Assembly (NCBI RefSeq): GCF_016859285.1
Contig: NC_053402.1
Location: forward strand, 21,709,056 to 21,773,055
Length of the DNA: 64,000 bases
Source: Xiphias gladius
Taxonomy: Eukaryota > Chordata > Actinopteri > Istiophoriformes > Xiphiidae
Reading direction: 5' to 3'
The translations under genes were made by a program, and so were the position numbers. Positions 26,077 through 37,707 of this stretch are shown here, piece by piece (positions within the stretch are counted from its first letter, which is position 1; each line of letters begins with the position of its first letter). Below the pieces are notes generated by a model. The model searched no databases. It was not told the origin of the DNA and saw nothing but the letters and a program-made list of their open reading frames with translations.

Positions 26077-28266
26077 ATGGACGTCGGTGAGTGCGTGTTG
26101 TCGGCGGGCAGAGCCGTGTTGGACATGGTGGAGCGAGAGTGGCAGCCCCTGTCTCCGGGCGAGCTGGAGCAGCGGCTGGACCAGGCGGTGGAAGAGATAC
26201 TGGAGGCTGACCTCATAGCAGAACTCAAAGCTCAGCCTGCCCCGACTTTATACGTACAGTTGCTGCAGAGTCAACCTAATGCGGGGCCCCAGGTCTTGCA
26301 CACGGCCGCGACGGCATGCAGTCCCCCGGAGGAAGAGACAGCAGAGCCCCGGGAGCGGCTGGATACTGTGGACAGTGCAGCAGTGAAGGTGACTTTAATC
26401 ATCCTGTCCTCTCACATTTCTGAGACCCTTACAGTTTAAACCAAGTATAACAATCTGTCAAAGAGAGAAAGTCAGTTTTGAGCGCTTGTTCGCGATGAGC
26501 ATTCAGTAAACACAGGGTTTCCTCAAATCTTATGCTTTTCTTAGCTACCGGTTGAGGAAGGATGTATGTGCCTCATTTAGACTAGTGACACTGGCTCTGC
26601 ACTGGAAACAGCTGGAACTATTTCAAACTCAAGCCCACTGTTCACTTACCCTTTAACATGGAGCTTTTAACACCGAATATGACATTGAAATAGCATTTTT
26701 TAAAAACCATGTTATAATTTTAAATAAAATAATAAAGGCTGTAATTAGGGTTGCAACAAATAGTTATTTTCATTGTCGGTTGATCTGGTGATTATTTTTC
26801 TTTTCGATTATTTGATCAGTTGTTTTATCTGTTAAATATCAGGAAATTTCATATGCCGTGTTTTCTCCAACCAACAGTTCAAAGATATTTAGTTTACAAT
26901 GATCTAAAACAGAGGAAAAACAACAAATCTTCACATTCAAGAGGCTGGAACCAGAGAGTTTTTAAGAACTTTAGCTTGAAATGTGACTCATTTGATTAAC
27001 CCAGGTATCCAGAGAGTTGCTGGATAATTTTCTGTCGACCGACTAAATCAATTCTAAGTCAAATAGTAGTCCTGCCCCCGTGCTTGTGATGCACGGTGAA
27101 TCATACATTCTAACTGATGTACCTGTTGGATCTGCTGACTGACTGCTTTTTGGCTACTGTAACATGATTCTCTTCATTTGTTTGTCCCATCAGTACATCA
27201 CAGACCTGCTCCAGAGCTCCAAATCCCGGGCTCGAATGGCCGGACGGGCTCGCTTATCCCTGTCCCACACCATCCTGCTGTCCCTCACCCTGCTCTCTGA
27301 GCGCGTCAGCTACCGCTCTGTGTCCCGCCGCTTCCACCTGGAGAAAGGAAACATCCACAGGATCTTCTTTTCTTTCTGTGAGCGCGTCAACATGCTGGAG
27401 GAGAGGCAAATCAGATGGCCAGTCGGTGGGTTGGTTACAGCATGGTTGTGCAGCATTTGTTGGATAATCACGGCAATGTTGTCAATGATTTGAGTGCAAC
27501 TACAGGGTTGAAAGTGTTAATGGTGGTATTTTCTCTCTATTCTTCAGGCGAACAGGCGGTAGAGGCCCTTTTCCCGCTCTCCAGGCCTGAGAATGGGCAG
27601 GAGGATGAGGAGCAAAGTGTTCCTCAGGTCCTGGGAGTGTTGGGGCACACCCAGATCCCTATCCGGCTGCCTCTGGGGAAACATGATGTGGAGAGCACAG
27701 TGCCTGAGGTGAAGAGGATGAAGAAGGAGGCTCATCCTGACTCCTGGTTAAACGTTGAGCTTTTATGCAACCGTGGAGGCAGGTTCCTCCACTGCAGAAT
27801 CAGTAAGGGATCAGACTTGGACAGAGGCAGTGCTCTCAGAGACAAACTTAAAAGGCATCCTGAACTGATGCCTCCTGGCTCCTGCCTCGTAGCCAGAGCT
27901 GGCTACCCGCTCACTGCTCAGATTTTAACTCCCTACCCAAGTCATGGGCCAAGAGAGGAGCTCTTCAACAAGACGCTGGAGGAGCATTTTCACATCCTGG
28001 ATCAGGCCGTTGCCAACCTGAGAGCCAGATTTCAAAGGCTCAGGTATCTGGATATTGGGAACTTTGACCGAGCCAGAGCTGTTGTGCTGACCACCTGCGT
28101 GTTGCACAATGTGTTTCTGGACATGGGACAAGTGGTTCAAGGAGAAGTCGAGAAAGAGGAAACCATAGCCGGAGAGGAAGGGGGGGAGGTGGATGACGAG
28201 GGTGTACGCAGACGTGATACCATCTCAGACTGGTTGTTTAAAAACTTTGAGTCTGGAAGCACATGA
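26077..28266 (+). CDS. HARBI1-like domesticated Harbinger transposase
   Basis: Three coding exons, 26077-26388, 27194-27425 and 27548-28266, join in phase to 420 residues (HARBI1 is about 349). Residues 1-104 are an acidic N-terminus with no clear homology. Exon 2 carries a helix-rich segment (RVSYRSVSRRFHLEKGNIHR) like the helix-turn-helix of Harbinger transposases. Exon 3 holds the DDE nuclease-like fold: GVLGHTQIPIRLPLGKHD, then PDSWLNVELLCNRGGRFLHC, GYPLTAQILTPYP, ANLRARFQRLRYLD and the family signature TTCVLHNVFLDMG. By eye alignment with HARBI1, the GVIDCTHV aspartate is glycine here, the Asp before GYPL is absent, and the late glutamate position reads aspartate. Nuclease activity is therefore unlikely. 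The long intact frame with introns argues for a host gene. The adjacent Myb-like gene is a natural partner, as NAIF1 is for HARBI1. Confidence 0.85.
26750..27075 (+). mobile_element. hAT-like MITE, near full length
   Basis: Begins ATTAGGGTTGCAACAAATAG, continues with TTCAAAGATATTTAGTTTAC and AGAGGCTGGAACCAGAGAG, and ends near AAATAGTAGTCCTGCC. These are the parts of the common teleost 'TAGGGCTGCAACTAACGA' MITE of about 330 bp. It lies in intron 1 of the HARBI1-like gene. Confidence 0.65.
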
Positions 28267-28358
28267 TGTGATGGTGTCTGTTAGAGAACTTGTGTCCACG
28301 GTCCTGTAAGATAAAGTTTTATTTTAACAAATATCTCTCAACTGTCTGGGTCTCTCTG

Positions 28359-28392
<34 letters not shown>

Positions 28393-29706
28393 CATCACTA
28401 CTATCAGATAACAGGGATAAGTTTGCTTCTGATGAGTTTACATTGTGTGACCGGAAACAGTTTCTGCAGTAAATATGGGTAATTCAGAGTTATTGGTGTG
28501 GCTTATCATAATGGGGATGACAAATGATGACACTGGACGAAGACTTTACATTTTACACATAGAAAATAAAAAAATGTATCACATAAAATAGAATTTAGGA
28601 CTGATAAAAGAATTAAATAACTTTTTTTTTTCTGACATGGACAAAGCTTTTATTCTGATATTAGACTTTAGATGGGGTTTCTTTCTTAATAGCTATTGTA
28701 TTACTAGTGCCCCTCTTCATCAGAGTGGAAGTACATGCCACAGCCAGTAAAACCTGTGTCTGTTACAGCAGCATCCTGGTAGGGAACACAAATAATATTC
28801 GCTCAATGGCCTTGATTTATGACGAGTGAGATTCTTTCCGGGCTCTAAGAAACTGTGAAGGGGCCAAAACGAACTTGCAACAAGTAATATGTAAATGGAA
28901 CTGGAAAAAAATTCACAAAGGTAGTGTTTATTGCAGGGTTGTTTAGTGGAACACATTACATTGTGAAGTTGTTCATACTGTCTGATAAACAAAGTGTATT
29001 TTATTAATACATTAACATTGTACCAGCATGCCTATGAATACAGTTATTGATACTTCATAACAATAATAATTATCAGTATAAACGTTTGTATTGTTTTAAC
29101 TGAAATATATGAAGTTCAAATCTTCTGACCTCTCAATGATCGTGTTCGTATCACTGATCATTTCTGTTAGCTTGTTTCTGATTGTTTCAGTTTGTACACT
29201 TAAAAAAATATATTTTCTACTTGTGCATAGGTCACGAGAGTTTAATATCAACAACTGGTACAGTGATGGTAGGACGTCTGTATTAATCTAATTTGTGTGT
29301 GATATTTTAGTTTTTTTCACTCTCCAACCTCAACCGACTATAATTAATTATTCTATTTTGGTATAAAAATAAGGGCAGATTGCATCTATTGGGTCATCAG
29401 GAGCTTTGAGGAGGCATGTAATCTAATGCGGTATAAATAAGACCTGCCCAGGGCATGATATGTGAGTACATGTCTCATGTGTCTCCTTATCTGAACTGTT
29501 GTGTTTTCAGTTTATGCAGAAATGCGTTGTGTTCAGCTCTACAGAATTCAGACTGGCCAAACTATTCTATAAACTGTAGGAGTACAAATGTGCCAACATG
29601 ACCAATCTAAAAACGTATCCTACAAAAATACTCAAAAAGTTCTCTCTGTGCAGTATTATAAAAGGTTTTGGTAGGAAGTTTAGATCCACTTCACATGTCT
29701 TCAGCT
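28267..29706. other. Shared 3' region of the HARBI1-like and Myb-like genes
   Basis: The two genes converge on these 1.44 kb. It contains a (CA)n tract (28370-28389) and AT-rich DNA with possible poly(A) signals (AATAAA near 28566 forward; TTTATT near 28999 for the reverse strand). No coding exon and no inverted ends of a surviving Harbinger element were recognised. Confidence 0.5.
28370..28389. repeat. (CA)n microsatellite
   Basis: About ten CA units just after the HARBI1-like stop codon, probably within its 3' UTR. Confidence 0.95.
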
Positions 29707-30703
29707 CTAATGTCCATCCTTTGACATCTCTGTGCTGTTCTTCTGAGCCAGGTTGGAGATGGCCTGGGCCAGGTTGTTGATGGCCTCTATCTTCCTCTCC
29801 TCCAGGGCTTTCTGCTGGGCCCACATGTTCATCTTCCTCTCCTGTAGCTCCATGTACAGCTGCAGGATGTCCTGTGGAGGCCGTGCAGGGCAGGGAGTAG
29901 CTGTTGCGGGAGGTGTGGGGAGGATAGGGGTAAACCTCTTGCTGGCTATGGCCTTGCCCACCTTCGTCCCACTGAGCTTGGCTCTGCGCTGGGCTTCGAT
30001 CTCCTCCCTGCTCTTGCCCAGGACCTCGTGCATGGCCTTGAAGAACTCCCAGTGGACACTGGTTGCCCCCAGCCTCTTGGCCCGCTCTGCGTTCTTCCTG
30101 TACGTGGCCAGCATGTTTCTCCACTTGAGATCACACTCGTATGCCTTCACAATGACATCTGTGACGTCTGACTCCCTCAGTTTGGCATTCACCTTCTCTG
30201 CCACCATCTCCCAAAGTTTCTTTTTCTTGCAAACTGGCTGGTCAAAAGCCTGATCCATTTCCAGCCGGGTGTTGATAAGGTGCCATGTAGCCTGCAGTGT
30301 CCAAATAAATTCTAGGGAGGAAAACAAGGTGGATCATGTCATTGTTTGACCTTGCACTGAACATGTACTTTTTTTTTTTTTTAAAGTTTGATAATTTTAT
30401 TTGACACAGTCTATATTATGGAAACACCTAATAGAAGCTACAGGTTACCAGATTGTTTCTAATTCTGATTCATGTAACTGACATCGCGTGAATAACGGTT
30501 TACGAGTATTATGAGTGCAATAGGCAGATACTGCCCACTCATCAGGCCCTCCTCGCATCATGCGATGACTGGATGAAACCTGTTTTAACTTCAAGCTGCC
30601 AGTACTAACCTGCTTTGGATTTATCGGCGTCCGCACTGGACACGACCGTTTCCTTCCCTTCCACTTCAGTACTCTGTATCACAATTGTTTCGATTACCTC
30701 CAT
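29707..30703 (-). CDS. Myb/SANT-like DNA-binding protein (NAIF1/MSANTD-type)
   Basis: Two coding exons on the reverse strand: exon 1 30703-30610 and exon 2 30311-29707, joining in phase 1 to 232 residues. The start MEVIETIVIQSTEVEGKETV is an acidic leader. Residues about 32-110 form a Myb/SANT-like trihelix domain: FIWTLQATWHLINTRLEMD, KKKKLWEMVAEKVNAKL, ECDLKWRNMLATYRKN and VHWEFFKAMHEVLG, with the spaced tryptophans typical of the family. A Pro/Ala linker follows. The C-terminus is a likely coiled coil (LQLYMELQERKMNMWAQQKA, then AINNLAQAISNLAQ) suited to self-association. Such proteins are the second product of Harbinger transposons and the origin of NAIF1, which carries HARBI1 into the nucleus. 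It lies tail to tail with the HARBI1-like gene and head to head with armc5. Confidence 0.88.
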
Positions 30704-31638
30704 GCTGTTAAACCACAACCATTACGGTTAAAGTTGTTTATTTATCTTTCGTGGAATTTAACAACCTCTCAGAGGCACCGATGCAAATACTCGCATCGAG
30801 TAAAACGATGACTATAACAACGTAAATTAGCAGCGTGGGAAGTGTAGTCCATTTTTGTTAATACAAATAGGCTTTTGATTATTCGGGTCTACAAACTAAA
30901 CTACAATCCCTAAACGCTGCGTGCTACTTCACGCAAGACACCAATTTTCACTGTCACTGGGAATGTAGTTTTTAAGAGAGGAAATGCACTACGAGAGCAG
31001 TCGGCGAAGCGAATTTTGAACTACAAGTCCCATCATATATCTAACTGACCCACCTCTTCACTCCCTGCTCCCTCCCTCGACCGCCCCTGTTTCGTTGTTT
31101 GGCTAAAGATGGCGTTAGCGGCTAACACAGGCGATTGCATTTTGTTTCACAAAAATTATTCGGCCAGTGGTAACAAAACATTGATCAAATAGAGCTTAAA
31201 TTCGTCATTTAATGTGCAACAATATGTTATATTGAGAAAATACACGTCCATTATGTAGAATAGCGCTTGCTCGGCCTTTTCACGATGTAGGCCTGTTTTA
31301 TAGGGAGTGAACCGAAGCTGTTGGAACTCCATCTCCCGACAGCGACTGCGGCGTCAGGTGGTACAACTTTACTTTTTCATGCTGGTATCTGTAGTTTTCT
31401 GACCACACCAGAATGTGATTTTTGCTGAAACTTTGAAAAAATACGAATGAACCCAGTGAGAGCATATTAACACCAGCTGAGTAATTAGCTAAAAATTTTA
31501 AAGTGAAAGGACATGTTTAATTTTTCAGCATTTCACTGGAAGCGCCCAGTGATGCTCCAAAGTGTGTATAGTATCTGTCCAAACTGAGAGGAGGAAAATT
31601 AAGATAAGTGAACCCGTTGCCTGACATTCAGAGAGACC
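30704..31638. promoter_or_regulatory. Bidirectional promoter with ZNF143/Staf-like motifs
   Basis: The Myb-like gene (-) and armc5 (+) start 935 bases apart. Between them are repeated ACTACA-type motifs: AACTACAAGTCCCATCAT (31019-31036), AACTACAATCCCTAAACG (30899-30916), and reverse-strand forms at about 30841 (GTGTAGTCC) and 30963 (ATGTAGTTTTT). The first fits the ZNF143/THAP11 (SBS) consensus ACTACAA-T/G-TCCCA well. Such sites are common at housekeeping bidirectional promoters. The rest is AT-rich near 31140-31620, probably the armc5 5' UTR or a 5' intron. Confidence 0.6.
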
Positions 31639-34600
31639 ATGGCTGCAACACCTGTGCAAGGTGACTGGAAGCAATCTCGAGCAACCTCCAAAGAAGGGCA
31701 CACATCATCACCAGAGTCTTCTTTGACCTGGTGCTTGGCTCACCTGTCCAAACCCGGATCAGGGGCTGAACATCACGGGCATGGCAAGGCGGACACGGGC
31801 GGTGGCAGAGAAATGGACAAGAGGTCCAGAGTCTCTCAGTGGCGAGCCCTGGTTGCTATCCGCACGCAGCACATCAAGGGAGACAAGGCTGGCATTGCCA
31901 GATTCAGAACTCAGGGTGGTCTCCGGCCCCTGCTGAACCTGATTAAACACCCAGAGTGCTCCAGGAAAACACTGGACCTGGCTCTGAGCATCCTGGCCAA
32001 CTGCTGCACTGAGCTGGAGACACGTATAGAGGTGAAATCAAAGAAATACGAAGGCATTGAAAGCTGATTTGATTAAATCAGTAATTAAAACTCCTCACAT
32101 TTTAAATGTTTTCCACTTTAGGTTCGTAAGCTTGATGGAATAAATATTGTAGGTAAGTGATGTAGCTTCTTATGAAGAATTTATTCTGTCTGTGATTTGC
32201 TGTCATATTTATAAGATATTAAAACCTTGGTATTTTTCTGAAATTTAAAGAAATACCCCTCATGGCATCTAATCTTAAACATTTCTTGACTGTCTCAGTG
32301 GGGATCCTGAAGAGAAATGTGGCGCTGGAGACCGTCCAGAACCGAGCGGCCCGTGCTTTGGGAAACTTGGCCATGGATCCAGAGAGCTCTGCACTCATCC
32401 ACTCTGCTGGTAAGTCTGAAATGTCAATGCGTCTCATTGCATCTTTTTAAGTCTACAGTTCAGCATTTAAAATAAGATACAGCCTGTATGCTGCTTCAGC
32501 GATACTTATATTTTTGCAGTAGCTGCAGAATAGTAGTCGTTATTAAACTGATCAGATGTTGGCTTGGAAGAATAATCATGTACGTACTAATGGACAGGTC
32601 TGATATTATTTGTGGTATGATATATACACTTATACACTCAAAGAGAACATTTGCCGAAGGACATATTCAAATTTTTAGATTTACAAAACAACTACAAATA
32701 ACAAATTACAAATATTGTATATATGGGTTAGCAATAGTCACATTAGCAGCATGAACAGATCACACTGTGTTACCAATTATTTTTTCAATTGGTTAATAAC
32801 TCATGGTAATAAGATGTTCACAATCTCAGTCACGCATTGTATATTTTGGCATTCTGCTTTCTTAGGCAGGTGTGATACTGCAGTGCTAACTCACCTGGGT
32901 CTATATATGTTACTATCAATATACAGTGTACTAATATCAGTTTCTGTCTACTTTGGATTTTGGTCTTGAATTATAGTAAACTGAACATGTTTGGGTTTTG
33001 GGCCAGTGGCTGACAAGACCGGACGTTTGACGACGTGCCCAACATCGTTTCCCAGAGCCACTGACCAGTCACTGTCAGTGGATAGAAGTAGCATACATGT
33101 ACAGAAACGTGTCAATACGTCCAAATGTGCCGTTATTTCTCTTCATAGATTTAAATCCAGGGGTCACATGTGCCTAAATTAGAAATGTCTATTCAAATGA
33201 CCAAATTCATATTTTTTCTTATTTGTCCTCATATTACAATCCATTCTCTCTTTTTTTCATACAGGTGGTGTTCCCCTTCTCCTTCTCTGTGTGTCTCTTT
33301 CCTCTGCCCCGTCCTCCCCCACTGCTGCTCCACCCAAAGAGCCCTGTCCTAAACTGGAGTGCGCTCAGTCGGCTGCTCGGGCCCTCCTCTACCTCTCGGA
33401 CACTCCCTCTAACCGCCTGTCATTGCTCACCCAAGGGACCTTATCTGCCCTCGCTCCTCTCATTGCTCCAGAATATCCCCAGGGGCTGAGGCGGGCGGCA
33501 CTTAGGACCCTCCACGAGCTGACCCGGGGCTGTGGTTTCGAATGTGCCAGGGAGGTCTCCCGCTCTGGGGTCCTCGCTCAACTCGGTGTCATGGCGTCAG
33601 GGGAGGCTGGTAAACCTTTTGAGGAGCTAGCACTGAAAACTCTTGCCAACATGTGCTCCCAAGGCTGCCTGCGCCCTCTGGTCGGGTCACTGGGGGTCAT
33701 TCAGAAGTTCACAGAGGAAGTCAAAAGGGACCTGCTGAAGTCCGGAGTCTTCCTCAAGGCACTGTGCTTGTGCTGCAAGGAGGCGGTCAACCGGGCCAAG
33801 GTGAAGGAGAGTGGTGGATTAGAGGTGCTAACTGGCTTTTTGTCTGCTCATCAGAGTCATCCACTTTCCCGGCTAGCCATTCTGGCCTGTGTAGACTTTG
33901 TTTTTGATGAATCTGCCATGGAGCTGTTGCAAGAGTTAGGGCTGGTCCCTCTGCTTGTAGCACGACTAGTCGAGCTCACCAGAGGAGAGGAACAATCTGC
34001 TGAGAAGATGGATGTGAGCATCGCATCGAACATGTCTCCCACTGAGCTCCTGCCCTCGTCATGTTTTGATTCTTTTGACTTTCCCCCTCCTGAGGGCTAC
34101 AAGAAGGAAGAAGCTGGTAGGGAGCAAGGGCTATGTTCATCAAGCTTTCAAAGTCTCAGGTATGGAAAATCAAATGCACAGCTTTTTAAATCTATTTTTC
34201 CTGTGAATCGTTTTATGTTTCACTATTATTATTATTATGTTCTAATATGCTGTATTGTTTCTCTCTCTCTTTCTCATCAGGTCCTGGTTGGTGTCTGAAG
34301 GACTGATCTCTTCTGAGGGTGACCTGCTGGATTCCTCTGGTGTTGACGCGGAATGGGGGAGTCTTCAGATCCTACCGTCTTCATCCCCTCAAACGTCATC
34401 CCCAAACCCTGATTCTAAGTCTCCTAAAAACTCTTCTTTGTCCTCCACTACTCCCTCTTCTGCTTCTAAAAAAGCAGCTCAGCTTTCCCCTGTGTCCTCT
34501 TCAGCCCAGTCCCACCTATCATCCCCGTGGAAAGTCACTGATCAGCCTCCCTCTAGTCCTCAGGCCTCTAGTGCACTCACACCCCAAAATCAGCCCAGTT

Positions 34601-37600
34601 CCTCCGCTGTCTCCTCTCACGCTAAAGCAGCCCAAACACCCGTGTCTCCCTCAAAGTTCTCATCCCCTCACAGAAGGAGGCAGCGGGCTCATTCAGCAGC
34701 CTCTTTGACTAAGGTCACTCTTGACAACCCTCCCTCTGTGCCCCGGCCGATGACTTACCACCACCCTTACCACCCGGAACCCTGGACGCCCGAGTCGCCC
34801 ATCCTGCTGCTGCTGTCGCGCTTCTCCCATGCCACGGACCCAAGCGCTGCTCTGGTCAGCTCCGGCGTCATGTCCGGCTTGTTGTATTACCTCACCCAGC
34901 ACCAGGATCCCAGCAGCAGGTGCTTCCGCATGCTTTGCCGACTGAGCTGCAACCCGAACTGTTTGCAGGCGCTGGTCCGAACGGGCTCAGTGGCACTGAT
35001 TCGCCACCATCTCTGCCAGAGAGAGGGAGGGTTTGAGGGAGAGGAGAGGCAGACGGACCGAGTGAAGGCCAAAGTTAAACAGCTTGGTGAGATGAATATC
35101 TTTACAAGGGTTGCATGTTGATGTGCAACACTTTGTTTTAGAGTAAGTTTAGAACAGCTAAGAGACATTGTTTGGCCTATATAACTGTCAAAGTAAAGTA
35201 ACTAAGTAACTAAGTAACTCACATTTTTTGAATCTCGTGTTATGATTATTGTTACAACTCACAATATATTACTGGTAAAATCATTAAGTTGAATATTCTG
35301 ACTAGGGATGCACCCGTCAAAGTTTTTCTGTAAACGATTATGATTGTGATTGTGTACCGATGCACTGCTAGTGCTCTCTTTTCCTCAAATTTAAAATCTG
35401 TATACGTTACTGAGTTGAGCTCATTTTTATCATTTTTATGTCAGGCAACATGAGGATAGGTCTGGCACTAAAAACTGAGTCGGTGACCTGCTGTGACTGA
35501 TTGAATGTAGCCAATAGTTGAATCACTGAATTTATAATGATGTTGGTCGGTCACATCTGGCCGACACTCGATACTCTTAATAAGGTCAGTATCAGGGCTG
35601 ATACCAAGCCAGAGTATCAGACTTGGTGCATCCCTTCTTCTGACAAGAATAATGTTCAGCAACTGGCGTTTATGGAGTTAAACCTTAAATCTGGACATTT
35701 TCATTTCATACGTGAGCAGTTTATAACTGTATGTCGACTGTCTGCTTAGGTGTTGCACTTCTCCATAATCTCCGTGTCCAGTGTGAGTCTGGATTTGGCT
35801 CTGGGGTTCTTGCACATGTGATGCTGTCGGGCTCTGAGTCAGACAAGATGAACTGTGCGCTGTCTCTGCCATTAATCAGCAGGTGAGTATTATATATAGA
35901 TGAATATGAACTTAGTGATCATGATATTTTGAAAACTGAAATACTTAATATTTTGGAATTCCTTTTTTTTTGTCTTCACATTTGCCAACGTTAAAAATGT
36001 TGTTCTATGAGAAATCAGATATTCTATTAAAATCAATTTCACATCCAGATAAAATCTTCTTTTACAATCTTCAGTGAATGTTTTTGTATTTATTTACGCC
36101 ATTACAGAAGTCTCAGATTTACTTTGATGGAACTTGCAAACAGTTCATCCAGAAAAATAACAGAAAGTTGTCGTATTTGAACTTTACAAACCCTCTGTTT
36201 CTTCAACAGCAACAAGTCCCTGTTGAAGAAACTTCTTCTGGACAGCGGTGGGCTACTCTTGGCTCTGCAGCCACTTGGTTGTGATGATGATGTGGATGAA
36301 GACAACCCTGCTGAATCTGGAAGGTTGCTTTCTGACTTGTTCAGTTCTCCTTATTCAGGCTTCACCTCTCAGGACCACTCACTGTACTTTTCTCTCCTGA
36401 TTGGATGCCTGTCTACCCTGACAGGTAGCACTAAAGCTGAGTTTGACAAAAAACATAGAAATCCAGTTGTAACACAGTCAGTCAGTAAAATTGGCAGAGT
36501 TTCACCCCCTCCCTCAAAAAAGCCTCGGCTAGCTGACGTATGTCCCTATGGTCTCTCGAGCTTTGACCTCCTCTTGCTGCTGGACGACGGCAGTCAGGTC
36601 CCAGCCAACAGGGAGGCTGTGGCTGGGGTGGAGGGGGCAGACGGGGTCGGCTCTGAATACTTCAGGGCTCTGTTGAGAGGCGGGTTTGGAGAAGCTCAGG
36701 GTAATGCAGAAGAAGCCATCCACATCAAAGATGTTAGCACAGGCATGTTATTACCGGTGCTGCATTACCTGCATGGATGTCGCCTCACCGAGGACACAGA
36801 AACAACAAGGGAAAGGGATGAACGAGAGAGGGGAGGACAGTGTCAGATTCTGGACTCATTCGTCCTTGAAGGACTGAGTATCTGCCTCAAGGAGACAGAG
36901 GAGCACTCAACAGACGACTTGGCTTTCCAGAAAACACCTTTAGGTGAGATAATGATTGGAGCGTGCCGATTTTTGGTGACCGGGCTGCAGAGAGAGTTGG
37001 AGGGTCTCTGTGTGTCTCTTCTTCTTTCCTACTCCACCAAGCTTGCTAGTAGAGTTGCGTCACCTCCAACAGAGGACAACGCCGAAAAGGCTGCATCTAA
37101 AATGGACCAAGAATGTCTCGAGTCTGCCGAGGAGAACCTGGCTAATCGGACATCTGAGCTAGAGCTGACTGGTTTCGAGATGCAAACAGAAAATTTACCA
37201 GGACAGACGAAGAAACCGAACAGTTCTCTAAAGCAAACAAACAGCAAGAAAATCTCTTTTGCTGGAGCAGTTCAAAAGGTCAACAGAGGACTCGACACAA
37301 CTTTGGCGCAGAAGACAATTAAAAGTGTCAAATCAAGCTCTGCGTCAGTTGCTGACAAATCACTCGATCCAGAAGAGTTGATGTTAAGACCAAAGTACCC
37401 TATTAAAGGTTCAGCACAGCTTCTGAAATCAGCGGCTCAGGATTCCTTCTCTTCCTCAGAAGCTGGTTCAGGAGTTGGGGCTCTGGCTGGTCTCCTCCCA
37501 CAGGTATACTGGTTTTCCCAGCACTACAGCTACCCGGTACTGGGTCGGGCCTGCCTGTCTCTGCTGCTGGGCTGTCAGGACTTTCCTCGGCCCTTCTTGT

Positions 37601-37707
37601 CCTCCTCCCTTGCTGGGGATTGCCTTCGCAGACTAGCCAGAGAGGCTGACTGTGCAGAGACTCTGAAACGGGATCTACTAAGTCTGGCCTCACTAGCTCT
37701 GAGTTGA
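31639..37707 (+). CDS. armc5: Armadillo repeat-containing protein 5 (ARM + BTB)
   Basis: Seven coding exons: 31639-32031, 32122-32152, 32299-32409, 33265-34159, 34281-35086, 35750-35882 and 36210-37707. They join in phase to 1288 residues, longer than the roughly 935-residue human protein. ARM repeats occupy exons 1-4: GIARFRTQGGLRPLLNLIKH, ETVQNRAARALGNLAMDPES, ARALLYLSDTPSNRL and SRLAILACVDFVFDESAMEL. A Ser/Pro-rich low-complexity stretch follows (about 34360-34700), then more helical repeats. The last exon holds a BTB domain (SSFDLLLLLDDGSQVPANRE ... LPVLHYLHGC) and a C-terminal helical tail. Human ARMC5 is a CUL3 substrate adaptor that turns over RPB1 and suppresses adrenal nodular growth; the BTB supports the same role here. 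AATAAA at 38605-38610 fits the 3' end. The start gives a family-like N-terminus; I saw no upstream in-frame ATG. Confidence 0.95.
35304..35637. mobile_element. hAT-like MITE with AGGGATGCACC inverted ends
   Basis: AGGGATGCACC at 35304-35314 and its exact reverse complement GGTGCATCCCT at 35625-35635 bound about 330 bp. The interior (GTCAGTATCAGGGCTGATAC) fits the 'GATACCGATAC' fish MITE. Near-identical flanks, TTCTGACT (35296-35303) and TTCTGACA (35638-35645), look like an 8-bp hAT target duplication with one difference. It lies in armc5 intron 5. Confidence 0.8.

Noticed and set aside
29567-30253. Overlapping long frames on both strands across the Myb-like exon
   Set aside because: They are shadow frames of a GC-rich coding exon. 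Only one frame gives the Myb/SANT domain and fits the splice phase.
33291-33489. ATG inside the armc5 exon beginning at 33265 as a separate start
   Set aside because: The upstream exons join in phase and carry the first ARM repeats, so this Met is internal or out of frame.
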